Program-made: the position numbers and the translations under genes
Notes under the pieces: generated by a model
The model's database searches: none
What the model was told of the DNA's origin: nothing
Seen by the model: the letters and a program-made list of their open reading frames with translations, nothing else
Shown: positions 25,126 to 34,213 of the stretch, piece after piece
Layout of the letters: every line of letters starts with the position of its first letter
How positions within the stretch are numbered: position 1 is the first letter of the stretch
From: an uncultured Methanobrevibacter sp.
GTDB lineage: Archaea; Methanobacteriota; Methanobacteria; Methanobacteriales; Methanobacteriaceae
Assembly (NCBI RefSeq): GCF_934746965.1
Contig: NZ_CAKVFS010000007.1
Coordinates: forward strand, 1-64,000
Reading direction: 5' to 3'
Length of the DNA: 64,000 nucleotides

Positions 25126-26364
25126 ATGAAGGGAATAGTTTTAGTAATGGATGGTATGGGGGATCGTCCACTTAAAGAATTTGATAATCAAACCCCTCTT
25201 CAAGCAGCTAACACTCCAAATATGGATGAAATGGCTAAAAATGGTATAACTGGAATTATGGATTCAATAGCTCCAGGTATCATACCAGGTAGTGATACTG
25301 CACATTTATCTATTTTAGGTTATGACCCATATGAAGTATACACTGGAAGGGGTCCTTTTGAAGCAGCAGGTGTTGGAGTAGATGTTATTCCTGGAGATAT
25401 TGCATTTAGATGTAATTTCTCAACAGCTGATGAAAATGGAATAGTTACTGATAGGCGTGCAGGAAGAATCAGAGAGGGAACTCATGAAATCGTTGAAGTG
25501 TTAAATACAATGGTTTTGGAAGATTATCCTGACATTAAAATTATTTTTAAAGAATCAACTGGTCACAGAGCAGTTTTAGTATTAAGAGGTGAAGGTCTCT
25601 CAGATAAAGTAAGTGATGCTGATCCTAAAGTAGAAGGAAATAAACCTAAGGAAGTTTTAGCTTTAGATGATTCTGATGAAGCTAAAAAAACTGCAGATGT
25701 TTTAAATAAATTAGTAGCTAAATCTTATGAAATGATTAAAGATCATCCTGTTAACTTAAAAAGAATAGAAAACAATGAACCTCCAGCAAATATTATTATT
25801 CCTCGTGGAGCTGGGGAAGTGCCAGTAGTAGAACCTTTAAATGATAAATATGAAGTTAATTCTGCATGTATCGCTGAAACAGGTCTTATTATGGGTATTG
25901 GTAGATTTGCAGGTATGGACATTATTGAAATGGAAGATGTTACTGGTGGAATTGATACTAATTTAGAAAATATTAGAGATACAATCATTGATCAAGTTAA
26001 AAATTCTGACCATGATTTCTTTTTAATAAATATTGATGGTGCAGATGAAGCAGGTCATGATGGACAAGCTATTGAGAAACGTGATTTCATTGAAAAAGTT
26101 GATAAAGTTGTTATGAGTGAACTTAAAAAACTTGAAGATGTATATATATTTTTAACTGCTGATCATTCAACTCCAATTTCTGTTTTGAATCACTCTGGAG
26201 ATCCAGTTCCAGTTATTATAACTGGTCCTGAAGTAAGAGTTGATGATGTATGTGAATATTCTGAAGTAGCTGTTGCAAAAGGTGGTCTTTGCAGAATTAG
26301 AGGATCAGATGTTATGAACATTATGATGGATTTAATGAATTATGCTCATAAATTCGGAGCTTAA
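25126..26364 (+). CDS. apgM: 2,3-bisphosphoglycerate-independent phosphoglycerate mutase, archaeal type
   Basis: 412 residues. Interconverts 3- and 2-phosphoglycerate in gluconeogenesis and glycolysis. Family blocks: VMDGMGDRPLKE (metal ligands), the catalytic Ser in GSDTAHLSILGYDP (about residue 62), GRGPFEAAGVGV, and late metal ligands in DGADEAGHDG and TADHSTP. This alkaline-phosphatase-like form is typical of archaea. AAGGTGAC precedes the ATG. First gene of a plus-strand series for sugar phosphates. Confidence 0.93.
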   Translation: MKGIVLVMDGMGDRPLKEFDNQTPLQAANTPNMDEMAKNGITGIMDSIAPGIIPGSDTAHLSILGYDPYEVYTGRGPFEAAGVGVDVIPGDIAFRCNFSTADENGIVTDRRAGRIREGTHEIVEVLNTMVLEDYPDIKIIFKESTGHRAVLVLRGEGLSDKVSDADPKVEGNKPKEVLALDDSDEAKKTADVLNKLVAKSYEMIKDHPVNLKRIENNEPPANIIIPRGAGEVPVVEPLNDKYEVNSACIAETGLIMGIGRFAGMDIIEMEDVTGGIDTNLENIRDTIIDQVKNSDHDFFLINIDGADEAGHDGQAIEKRDFIEKVDKVVMSELKKLEDVYIFLTADHSTPISVLNHSGDPVPVIITGPEVRVDDVCEYSEVAVAKGGLCRIRGSDVMNIMMDLMNYAHKFGA

Positions 26365-26377
26365 ATGAGTTGGTTTA

Positions 26378-27715
26378 ATGGTTGCTAAGAAACTTTTTGG
26401 AACTTCTGGAATTAGAGGAAAAATAAATTCTGAAGTTACTTGTGAACTTGCATTAAATGTTGGTAAATCTTTAGCTTATTATTTAGGTAATGATGGAACT
26501 GTAGTTTTAGGTTATGATACTAGAACTACTAATGTAATGCTTGATCAAGCTATTTGTGCAGGTTTGCTTGAAAGTGGGATTGATGTAATTAAAATAGGTA
26601 TGGTTCCAACTCCTTTAGTAGGTTATGCAACTAACAAGTTAGGGGCGGATGCAGGAATAATGTTAACTGCATCTCATAATCCGTCACAATATAATGGTAT
26701 TAAAATTTGGAATGCAAATGGTATGGCATATACTTCAGTTCAAGAAAGTGAAATTGAAGAAATTTATGCAAATAAGGATTATATTTCAGTAACTTGGGAT
26801 AAAGTAGGTACTTTAAAAGTTAATGAAGAAATTAAAGGAAAATATATTGATGATTTAGTTAAAATGGTTGATATTAAACCAGGATTAAAAGTTGTAATCG
26901 ACTGTGCTTCTGGTGCTGGAAGTGAAATTTCTCCGTTAGTTTTTAGAAAAGCAGGATGTGAAGTAACAACACTTAATTCTCAGCCTGACGGATTTTTCCC
27001 AGGAAGAAATCCTGAACCAAATGCTGAAAATTTACAAAATTTGATGAAAACTGTTGTATCTATTGGAGCAGATTTGGGAATTGCTCATGATGGTGATGCT
27101 GATCGTATGATTACCATTGATGAAAATGGTAATATTTCCCCATTTGATTCTTTACTTGCATTAATTTCTAAAGAATTTGATGGAGATATAGTTACTACTG
27201 TAGATGCAGGTTTATGTATGGATGAATCAGTAAATGGTAGAGTTTTAAGAACTAAAGTTGGAGATGTTAACGTAGCTGAAGTTATTATTGAAGAATCTGC
27301 TGCATTTGGTGGGGAACCTTCTGGAACATGGTTACATCCTGATTTTTGCATGTGTCCTGATGGCATACTTTCAGGTTTAAGAATGGCAGAAATTGTATCA
27401 AATAAAGGTAAATTATCTAAATTACTTGCAGATATTCCATCTTATCCAAATATACGTGAAAAAATAACTTGTTCTAAAGAAGCTAAATTTGCAGTTATGG
27501 AAAATATGGAAGAATTGTTAAAAGATAACTTTGATGATATTAAAGAGGTTAATTCAATTGATGGGGTTAGATTAACCTTTGAAGATGATAGTTGGGTTTT
27601 AGTAAGACCTTCTGGAACTGAAGATTATATTAGAATAACTTTAGAATCTAAAGATGAGTCAAGAGCTCATTCTATTAAAGAAACTTGTGTTAAAATTATA
27701 AAAGAAAATATTTAA
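26378..27715 (+). CDS. Phosphohexomutase (phosphomannomutase/phosphoglucosamine mutase)
   Basis: 445 residues. FGTSGIRGKI at the N-terminus, the phosphoserine loop TASHNPSQYNG (about residue 98), the metal loop DGDADRM and the sugar-phosphate site RPSGTEDYIRI are complete. The enzyme moves phosphate between C1 and C6 of a hexose or hexosamine phosphate. A second family member lies at 34214-35578; which makes mannose-1-phosphate and which glucosamine-1-phosphate cannot be read from sequence. It follows apgM by 13 nt and precedes the nucleotidylyltransferase, which fits hexosamine activation. Confidence 0.87.
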   Translation: MVAKKLFGTSGIRGKINSEVTCELALNVGKSLAYYLGNDGTVVLGYDTRTTNVMLDQAICAGLLESGIDVIKIGMVPTPLVGYATNKLGADAGIMLTASHNPSQYNGIKIWNANGMAYTSVQESEIEEIYANKDYISVTWDKVGTLKVNEEIKGKYIDDLVKMVDIKPGLKVVIDCASGAGSEISPLVFRKAGCEVTTLNSQPDGFFPGRNPEPNAENLQNLMKTVVSIGADLGIAHDGDADRMITIDENGNISPFDSLLALISKEFDGDIVTTVDAGLCMDESVNGRVLRTKVGDVNVAEVIIEESAAFGGEPSGTWLHPDFCMCPDGILSGLRMAEIVSNKGKLSKLLADIPSYPNIREKITCSKEAKFAVMENMEELLKDNFDDIKEVNSIDGVRLTFEDDSWVLVRPSGTEDYIRITLESKDESRAHSIKETCVKIIKENI

Positions 27716-27859
27716 TTTCTTTCCATGTGGATACTTCTACATGTTTTTTTTAAATCTTTTTTTTTAGACAGATTTCATCATCAATTAAAAAAATTAATTA
27801 ATAAGTATAAACTTAACATAGTATAATAGTTTAAATTAATAATTTAAGGGGTAATAAAA

Positions 27860-29140
27860 TTGAAAGCTATAATTTTAAGTGCTGGTGAAGGTTCTAGGAT
27901 GAGACCATTAACCCTTACAAAACCTAAAACAATGTTGCCAGTAGCAGGTAAACCAATTATTCAGTATAATATTGAGTCTTTAAGAGATAATGGTATAAAA
28001 GATATATTGCTTATTGTACGTTATAAAGAAGACATGGTTAGAAATTACTTTGGTGATGGAAGTGAATTTGGAGTTAATATCTCTTATAAAACTCAAAAAG
28101 ACTTTTTAGGAACAGCTAATGCTATTTCATATGGTGAAGATTTTATTGATGATAGTTTAATAGTTTTAAATGGCGATATTATTCTTGATGATGAAATTAT
28201 TCATGAAATAATTAAAAAATATAATTATTTAACACCAGATACATTAATGCTTTTAACTGAAGTGGAGGATCCTTCTGCATTTGGTGTTGTTGAAATAGAA
28301 AATGGAAATATTAAAAGCATTGTAGAGAAACCAAAACGTGAAGAAGCACCAAGTAATCTTGTTAATGCAGGGATTTACATATTTAATAAAGATATATTTG
28401 ATAAAATTAATAAAACAGAAATCTCTGAAAGAGGAGAATATGAGATTACAGATTCAGTAACTTTACAAATCCGGGAAGGTAAATCTGTTATTGGACATAA
28501 AACATCTAAAGATTGGATTGATGTAGGTAGGCCATGGGAATTAATTGAAGTAAATGAAGAATTAATTGGCAAACTCAAAACAGAAATTAAAGGAACAATT
28601 GAAGAGGGTGCATTTATTCATGGTGAAGTATTTTTAGATGAAGGCAGTGTTATTAAAGCAGGAGTATATATTGAAGGAAATGTATATATTGGTAAAAACT
28701 GTGACATAGGACCTAATTCTTATATTCGTGGAAATACTTACTTTGGTGACAATGTTCATGTAGGTAACGCTGTTGAAATTAAAAATTCAATTATCATGGA
28801 AAATACAAATGTCAGTCACTTAAGTTATGTTGGGGATTCTGTTATAGGTTCTAACTGTAATATTGCAGCTGGAACAAATATAGCTAATTTACGTTTTGAT
28901 AATGCAACTATTAAAACTAAAATTAAAAATCAAAAAATTGATAGTGGAAGGCGTAAATTAGGAGCTATCATTGGTGATTCTGTTAAAACAGGTATTAATT
29001 CAAGTTTCTCTCCTGGTGTAAAAGTAGGTCATAATTCTACTATTGGATCAGGGGTATTATTATATGAGGATTTACCTTCAGATACAAGAGTATTAGAAAA
29101 ACAAACTCATATTATTCAAAAGAAAAAGAAAAAAAATTAA
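27860..29140 (+). CDS. glmU: Bifunctional sugar-1-phosphate nucleotidylyltransferase/acetyltransferase
   Basis: 426 residues. The N-terminal half is a nucleotidylyltransferase with AGEGSRMRPLTLTKPKTMLPVAGKPI; the C-terminal half (from about 245) is a left-handed beta-helix with hexapeptide repeats (YIGKNCDIGPNSYIRGNTYF) and a closing GDSVKTGINSSFSPGVKVG. Archaeal enzymes of this layout acetylate glucosamine-1-phosphate and form UDP-GlcNAc. The start is TTG with AAGGGG 9 nt upstream. UDP-GlcNAc would feed pseudomurein and glycoprotein synthesis. Confidence 0.85.
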   Translation: MKAIILSAGEGSRMRPLTLTKPKTMLPVAGKPIIQYNIESLRDNGIKDILLIVRYKEDMVRNYFGDGSEFGVNISYKTQKDFLGTANAISYGEDFIDDSLIVLNGDIILDDEIIHEIIKKYNYLTPDTLMLLTEVEDPSAFGVVEIENGNIKSIVEKPKREEAPSNLVNAGIYIFNKDIFDKINKTEISERGEYEITDSVTLQIREGKSVIGHKTSKDWIDVGRPWELIEVNEELIGKLKTEIKGTIEEGAFIHGEVFLDEGSVIKAGVYIEGNVYIGKNCDIGPNSYIRGNTYFGDNVHVGNAVEIKNSIIMENTNVSHLSYVGDSVIGSNCNIAAGTNIANLRFDNATIKTKIKNQKIDSGRRKLGAIIGDSVKTGINSSFSPGVKVGHNSTIGSGVLLYEDLPSDTRVLEKQTHIIQKKKKKN

Positions 29141-29155
29141 TTAAATGGTGATATT

Positions 29156-29632
29156 ATGGAAAATAAAAAAGACTCTGTTGTAATATGTCCAGGTGCACAA
29201 GTATTCGGTGATGTTGAATTAGGTGAAGATGTATCAATTTGGCATGGTGCAGTACTTAGGGGAGATGTAGATTCTATTAAAATAGGTAATAATTCTAATG
29301 TGCAAGATAATTGCGTGTTGCATTGTAGTAAGGATTTTCCAATAACAATTGGAGATAATGTATCTATAGGTCATGGAGCTGTAGTTCATGGTTGTACTTT
29401 AGAAGACAATGTTTTAATTGGAATGAATGCAACTGTGTTAAATGGAGCACATATTGGTAAAAATTCTATTGTAGGTGCAGGAGCTGTTGTAAGTGAAGGT
29501 AAAGAATTCCCTGAAGGCAGTTTAATTTTAGGAGTTCCAGGTAAATTAATAAAAGAAGTTTCTCCTGAACAAATTCAACATATTCAAGAAAACGCTGATA
29601 ATTATAAAGAACTTTCAAAACAATATAAATAA
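29156..29632 (+). CDS. Gamma-carbonic anhydrase-like hexapeptide protein
   Basis: 158 residues folding as a left-handed beta-helix. GDVSIWHGAVLRGD-type residues (here VSIWHGAVLRGDVDSIKIG), NVQDNCVLHC, and GHGAVVHGC supply the three zinc histidines expected for gamma-class carbonic anhydrase relatives. The family also includes acyltransferase-like proteins, so CO2 hydration is likely but not proven. It starts 15 nt after glmU with GGTGATATT before the ATG. Confidence 0.82.
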   Translation: MENKKDSVVICPGAQVFGDVELGEDVSIWHGAVLRGDVDSIKIGNNSNVQDNCVLHCSKDFPITIGDNVSIGHGAVVHGCTLEDNVLIGMNATVLNGAHIGKNSIVGAGAVVSEGKEFPEGSLILGVPGKLIKEVSPEQIQHIQENADNYKELSKQYK

Positions 29633-29641
29633 GGTTAAACA

Positions 29642-30742
29642 ATGAAACCAAGGATGATAGTTAGTGAAATGGATTCTTATGTTCCAGGTAAATCTCAAGA
29701 TGAGATAGCTAGTGAATTTAATTTAAATAAAGAAGACATCATTAAATTAGGATCTAATGAAAATCCATTTGGCCCTTCTCCTAAAGCTATTGAGGCTATT
29801 GAAAAAGAATGTAAAAATATAAATAGATATCCTGAATCTGTTTTAAATGAGCTTCAACAAGAATTAGCTAATTACTCTGGGGTTAAACAATCTCAAGTTA
29901 TTGTTGGTGGGGATGGTGCTGATGAAATAATTGATGTTTTAGCGAAAACATTTATTGATGAAGGTGATGAGTTTATTGTACCTCTTCCTTCTTACATGTA
30001 TTATGAATACTTATTGCAACAGTACGGTGCCCGTCCAGTTTATGCTAAATGGAATTTAGATGAAAATAAATTAGACATTGATTCTATTGTAGATGCTATA
30101 AATAGTAAAACAAAAATGATTTTTTTATGCACTCCAAATAATCCTTCAGGTACTTTAATTGACAAAGAAGATATTAAAAGAATTGCAAGTCAAAATCCAG
30201 ATATTTTAATTATTGTGGATGAAGCTTACTTTGAGTATGCTGAAATTACTAATAAGGATTTAATCAATGAATTTAATAATATTTTTATTATCAGAACAAT
30301 GTCTAAAGTAATGGGGCTTGCTGGAATGAGAGTGGGTTATGGTTTAGCTTGTGAAGAAATAATTGAATACATGCATAGGATTAAACCGGTATTTTCATTA
30401 ACAAGGTTATCTTATGTGGCTGCTCTTAATACTTTAAGAGATGAAGACTATATAAAATCATCTATTAAAAAAGGAATTGAAAGCAGGCAATATCTTTATA
30501 ATGAATTATCAAAAATAGATTCATTAAATGTTTTTCCATCTAAATCTAATTTCATGTTAATTGGTATAAAAGATACTGGATTTACAGCATCTGAATTAGC
30601 GTTGGAACTCATGAAACACGGAGTTATTGTAAGAGACTGCACTTCATTTAAAGGTTTGGATGAATTTTGGATTAGAATAAGTATCTGTACTTTAGAAGAG
30701 GATGAAAAATTTATTAATATTATGAAAGAGGTATTATCTTAA
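29642..30742 (+). CDS. hisC: Histidinol-phosphate aminotransferase
   Basis: 366 residues, PLP fold type I. KLGSNENPFGPSPKA is the N-terminal signature, CTPNNPSGT the cofactor segment, VDEAYFEY follows, and the Schiff-base lysine lies in TMSKVMGLAGMRVGY (about residue 222). It converts imidazole-acetol phosphate to histidinol phosphate; related enzymes can also serve aromatic amino acids. No other his gene is nearby. The stop overlaps the next ATG by one base. Confidence 0.9.
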   Translation: MKPRMIVSEMDSYVPGKSQDEIASEFNLNKEDIIKLGSNENPFGPSPKAIEAIEKECKNINRYPESVLNELQQELANYSGVKQSQVIVGGDGADEIIDVLAKTFIDEGDEFIVPLPSYMYYEYLLQQYGARPVYAKWNLDENKLDIDSIVDAINSKTKMIFLCTPNNPSGTLIDKEDIKRIASQNPDILIIVDEAYFEYAEITNKDLINEFNNIFIIRTMSKVMGLAGMRVGYGLACEEIIEYMHRIKPVFSLTRLSYVAALNTLRDEDYIKSSIKKGIESRQYLYNELSKIDSLNVFPSKSNFMLIGIKDTGFTASELALELMKHGVIVRDCTSFKGLDEFWIRISICTLEEDEKFINIMKEVLS

Positions 30743-31446
30743 TGTACGTGGGAGGAACTGTGATTTCTTCTGTTGAATTTCATGGAAACATGTCATTAGT
30801 TATTTTCATGTCAAAATGTCCTTTAGCTTGTCGTTATTGTCATAATGTGGAACTTTTGGAAGATAATACTCAACAAACTTTTGAAGAAATTAAACAAGAA
30901 ATAGATTCATCTGCAGATTTTATTGATGCTGTTGTAATTTCAGGTGGTGAACCATTAGTTCAATATGATGCTGTTATTGAAATATTGAAGTATGTTCGGA
31001 AAGTAGGACTTAAAACTAAATTGGATACTAGTGGGATTTATCCTGATAAACTTGAGGAAATTTTGAAACTTAATCTTTTGGATTTTATATCTTTAGATAT
31101 TAAAGCTCCATTTGAGAAATATAAGAAAGTTACAGGAGCTAATATAGGTTCTCAAGTTCATAAATCTATGAATTTAATAAATAAATATGGGGTTCATTTA
31201 GAGACTAGAACAACTTATGTTCCAACTTTACATACTAAAAAAGATATTTTTAATTTGGTAATGGACATTGAGTCTGAAGTTTACACTATTCAACAATTTA
31301 GGAATAAGGATGTTTTAGATCCTAAATTAGAAAAAGTTGAAGTTCCTAATCCTCATGAATTGAGGAAATTAGCTGAAATGATTAAACCTTATTTTGATGG
31401 TGTTGTAAAAGTTAAATCTGCAGAATTTGGAGAAGAAATAATTTAA
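30742..31446 (+). CDS. Radical SAM anaerobic ribonucleotide reductase activating-type protein
   Basis: 234 residues. The radical SAM cysteines are in CPLACRYCHN (C-x3-C-x2-C, about residues 27-34), the SAM-binding GGE is in VISGGEPL, and the rest fits the NrdG-like/pyruvate-formate-lyase-activating group. It would generate a glycyl radical on a partner enzyme such as anaerobic ribonucleotide reductase. No NrdD gene is adjacent, so the partner is not known. The ATG shares a base with the hisC stop. Confidence 0.83.
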   Translation: MYVGGTVISSVEFHGNMSLVIFMSKCPLACRYCHNVELLEDNTQQTFEEIKQEIDSSADFIDAVVISGGEPLVQYDAVIEILKYVRKVGLKTKLDTSGIYPDKLEEILKLNLLDFISLDIKAPFEKYKKVTGANIGSQVHKSMNLINKYGVHLETRTTYVPTLHTKKDIFNLVMDIESEVYTIQQFRNKDVLDPKLEKVEVPNPHELRKLAEMIKPYFDGVVKVKSAEFGEEII

Positions 31447-31464
31447 ATAACGAGGAGGAGAAAA

Positions 31465-32601
31465 ATGCCAATCTTATCATTTTCAAGTCAAGATATTGAT
31501 ATAATCACTGGAAAAAAGACTATGACTATACGTAAGCTTTGGAAAACTCCTCTTAAAAAAGGTGACAGGCTTTATTGCTATTGGAATTTAGTATCTAAAG
31601 AAAAAAAGAAAATTTTTGAAGCTAAAGTTGTAGATGTACAAACTATTCCTTATTTGGATTTGAAGGATAATGATGATTTAGCTCGTAAAGAAGGATTTAA
31701 AGATGCTAAAGAAATGGTAAAAGATTTTAAAAAGATGTATGCTGGACAAATTGATGATTCTGAGCAATTTCAAATTATTTACTTTGAAAAATTGGATGTT
31801 GATGAGTGGAAAGGGGATAAAATTGATGAAAAAGCTATGATAACACAAAGAGCAGATATTCTTTTTGATAGTGGAAAATTTGATAAATCTACAATGTGTT
31901 ATGATGCTGCATTAAAAATAGATCCTGGAGATGTTTATTTATTGAATAAACAGGGGGATAATCTTTCAAGATTAGGTAGGTTTACTCAAGCAATCTATTG
32001 TTATGATAAAGCTTTGGAAATTGAGCCTCATAATGAATATATTTTAAATAATAAAGCAATAGCTTTACTTAACTCTGGAAAATTAAATGAAGCATTAGAT
32101 GTTAGTAATATTGCTCTTGCTGTGAATCCAAATAGTTCTATTGTTTTATATTGGAGAGGATTTATTTTAGAAGTTTTAGGTAAATTTGATGAAGCATTGG
32201 ATGTTTATGATCATTTGATTTTGATAGATAGTGAAAATCCTGAAGTGTGGAACTCAAGAGGAAATTTATTGTCAGATATGGGTAAATTGGATGAGGCTAT
32301 TGAATCTTTTGATAAAGCTTTAGAAGTTTGCCTTGATGATTCTGAATTGGATGCAGGTTCTATTAATCGTATGGGTAATGCTTATATTGATTTGGGAAAA
32401 TTAGATGAAGCATTAGAATGTTTTAATACTGCTATTTCTTTAGAAAAAAATAATATTGATTTTTTATTGAATAAAGGAGTAGTTTTAATGGAATTAGGAA
32501 AATTTGAAGAAGCTGTGGAAAGTTTCAATAAGGTTTTACTTAAATCTCCTGATAATGAAGATGCATTTTTCTTAAAAGAAGAATGTTTGGAAAATTTATA
32601 A
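31465..32601 (+). CDS. ASCH-domain plus TPR-repeat protein
   Basis: 378 residues. Residues 1-110 form an ASCH-like domain (ILSFSSQDIDIITGKKTMTIRKLW, then LKKGDRLYCYW), a PUA-related fold expected to bind RNA or nucleotides. From about 125 to the end there are seven or so tetratricopeptide repeats with the LG(K)xDEALxxYDKAL pattern, which bind proteins. The fusion suggests an adaptor bringing RNA and protein together. AACGAGGAGG gives a strong ribosome binding site. Function unknown. Confidence 0.78.
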   Translation: MPILSFSSQDIDIITGKKTMTIRKLWKTPLKKGDRLYCYWNLVSKEKKKIFEAKVVDVQTIPYLDLKDNDDLARKEGFKDAKEMVKDFKKMYAGQIDDSEQFQIIYFEKLDVDEWKGDKIDEKAMITQRADILFDSGKFDKSTMCYDAALKIDPGDVYLLNKQGDNLSRLGRFTQAIYCYDKALEIEPHNEYILNNKAIALLNSGKLNEALDVSNIALAVNPNSSIVLYWRGFILEVLGKFDEALDVYDHLILIDSENPEVWNSRGNLLSDMGKLDEAIESFDKALEVCLDDSELDAGSINRMGNAYIDLGKLDEALECFNTAISLEKNNIDFLLNKGVVLMELGKFEEAVESFNKVLLKSPDNEDAFFLKEECLENL

Positions 32602-32644
32602 TCTTTGTATCTGAATAGTTAATTCCTATTTTTTTTATTATTTT

Positions 32645-32705
32645 AACTAACAACTGTTAGTTTTATATATTATTAAAACAATAGTATAACTAACGACTGT
32701 TAGTT
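32645..32705 (+). promoter_or_regulatory. TetR gene promoter with two identical operators
   Basis: Two dyads with perfect 7-bp arms, AACTAAC-N4-GTTAGTT, lie at 32645-32662 and 32688-32705, 43 bp apart (about four helical turns). The TATA box TTTATATAT at 32662-32670 touches the first, and the predicted start near 32690 lies within the second. This is the layout of negative autoregulation by the TetR protein encoded just downstream. Confidence 0.75.
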
Positions 32706-32716
32706 TATGTGGTATT

Positions 32717-33340
32717 ATGAAAACATCAACAAAAGAGAAAATATTTGATGCAGCATTAGATTTATTTTCTAAAAAAGGTTATGATTCTGTATCTATTAGA
32801 GCAATAGCTTTTGAAGTAGGAATCAAAGAAAGTTCAATTTATAATCATTATTCAAGTAAAAAAGAAATATTAATGTCTATTTTAAAGTATTTTGAAGAGT
32901 ATTTTGAAAGTAGTCCACTAGATAATAATCAGGCTAAATCTTTCTTGGAAAAAAATCCTGAAATGTTTTATCATCAAGGTTCAGAAATGTTTAAACAACA
33001 ATTATTCCATGGTAAAGTCTTGAAAATTTTAAAATTAATATTTGTTCAAATGTATCAAATTGAAGAAGTTAAGGAATTTTTCTTAGAAACTATTTTAGAG
33101 AATTCTATTGGTTTTTGGAGTAATATTTTTGAAATTTTAATAAAAAAACAGGTAATTAAACAAGATTGTAATCCTAGCAAATTAGCTAATATGTATTTTG
33201 GATTTTCCATGTTTAAGTTATGGGAAATATTTTTAAAGTATGAAGAATTTCCTAAAGAGGAAATTGAAAGTATGTTTGATGAAGTTGAAGAGTATCATAG
33301 TTTCTTATTAGATAGTGTGAGGATTGATAAAAATGATTGA
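32717..33340 (+). CDS. TetR family transcriptional regulator
   Basis: 207 residues. The N-terminal helix-turn-helix (KEKIFDAALDLFSKKGYDSVSIRAIAFEVGIKESSIYNHYSSKKEIL, residues 6-52) is typical; the C-terminal ligand domain is all-helical and not assigned to a ligand. Two identical dyads flank its promoter, so it very probably represses itself. A related dyad core occurs at the gamma-glutamyl operon promoter (22424-22458), which may be a target. The DUF116 gene overlaps its 3' end by 8 nt and may share its control. Confidence 0.88.
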   Translation: MKTSTKEKIFDAALDLFSKKGYDSVSIRAIAFEVGIKESSIYNHYSSKKEILMSILKYFEEYFESSPLDNNQAKSFLEKNPEMFYHQGSEMFKQQLFHGKVLKILKLIFVQMYQIEEVKEFFLETILENSIGFWSNIFEILIKKQVIKQDCNPSKLANMYFGFSMFKLWEIFLKYEEFPKEEIESMFDEVEEYHSFLLDSVRIDKND

Positions 33341-34196
33341 ATCAGATTCTCCATATTATGTTAATGATGAATATTATGTAGATGTTAAACATTTAACTGA
33401 CGATTTTTTAGATTTTGCTCACTCTTATTTTGATGATAATGAAATTATTCTTGAAGGTTTGATTGTTAGTGTTTATTGGAATCTTTGCTGTGATAAATTT
33501 TCATCTCTAAAAGAAATAATTGATTATCTGGAATATGTTGGAGATTTTAATGATCAACTTCCTTATTTAAGAAAATGGGAAAGCATTGATTTTTCTAAAT
33601 ATTTAATTTTGGGGGACTGGTTTTGTGAAAATGCATCAAAATATTTATCAACATATACATTAGAATTAGACAATTATTTAGAAAAATATGAAGATAAGCC
33701 TAAATCAAATAAAGAGAAAATATTTTTTAATAGTCCTAAAGAATTATATTATTTAAACATGCTTTCTTCTGAAATAATGGGTAGAATTTCCAGAAGTGAT
33801 TATGAATCTAGAAAAAGAAAAGCAATAATACTTCCAACATGTATGAAAATAAATCAAAAAACTTGCCGGGCTGTTGAAAAAAGACTTGGGGAAGTATGTA
33901 TCCAGTGTAATGATAAATGTGAAATAGCTAAAATTAATAAAGAATATGATTGTGAAGTATATTTGGTTTCACATAAATCTTCAGCATTTCAAAATGCATC
34001 TGCTGAAGATAAAGATGAATTAGCTATTATTGGTGTTGCATGTCCTTTAAATTTAATCTCTGGAGGATGGAAAGCACTAACAGTGGGCATGCCTCCTCAA
34101 TGTGTATTACTTGAAAAAGTAGCATGTGCAAGACATTGGTTAAATGAGGATACTCCCTCATCAATTAGTAAAAATAGGTTAAAAGAAGTATTTTAG
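33333..34196 (+). CDS. DUF116 domain protein
   Basis: 287 residues. The C-terminal half has the DUF116 pattern with conserved cysteines: LPTCMKINQKTC, then GEVCIQCNDKCEIAKI, GVACPLNLISGGWKAL and PPQCVLLEKVACARHW. The number of cysteines suggests a metal or Fe-S centre. The N-terminal 120 residues are not recognised. Function unknown; in other archaea and bacteria DUF116 genes often sit near lipoate, formyltransferase or radical SAM genes. Start at ATG 33333 inside the TetR gene end, indicating coupling. Confidence 0.72.
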   Translation: MIESDSPYYVNDEYYVDVKHLTDDFLDFAHSYFDDNEIILEGLIVSVYWNLCCDKFSSLKEIIDYLEYVGDFNDQLPYLRKWESIDFSKYLILGDWFCENASKYLSTYTLELDNYLEKYEDKPKSNKEKIFFNSPKELYYLNMLSSEIMGRISRSDYESRKRKAIILPTCMKINQKTCRAVEKRLGEVCIQCNDKCEIAKINKEYDCEVYLVSHKSSAFQNASAEDKDELAIIGVACPLNLISGGWKALTVGMPPQCVLLEKVACARHWLNEDTPSSISKNRLKEVF

Positions 34197-34213
34197 GTGT
34201 AAATTAATACTTC

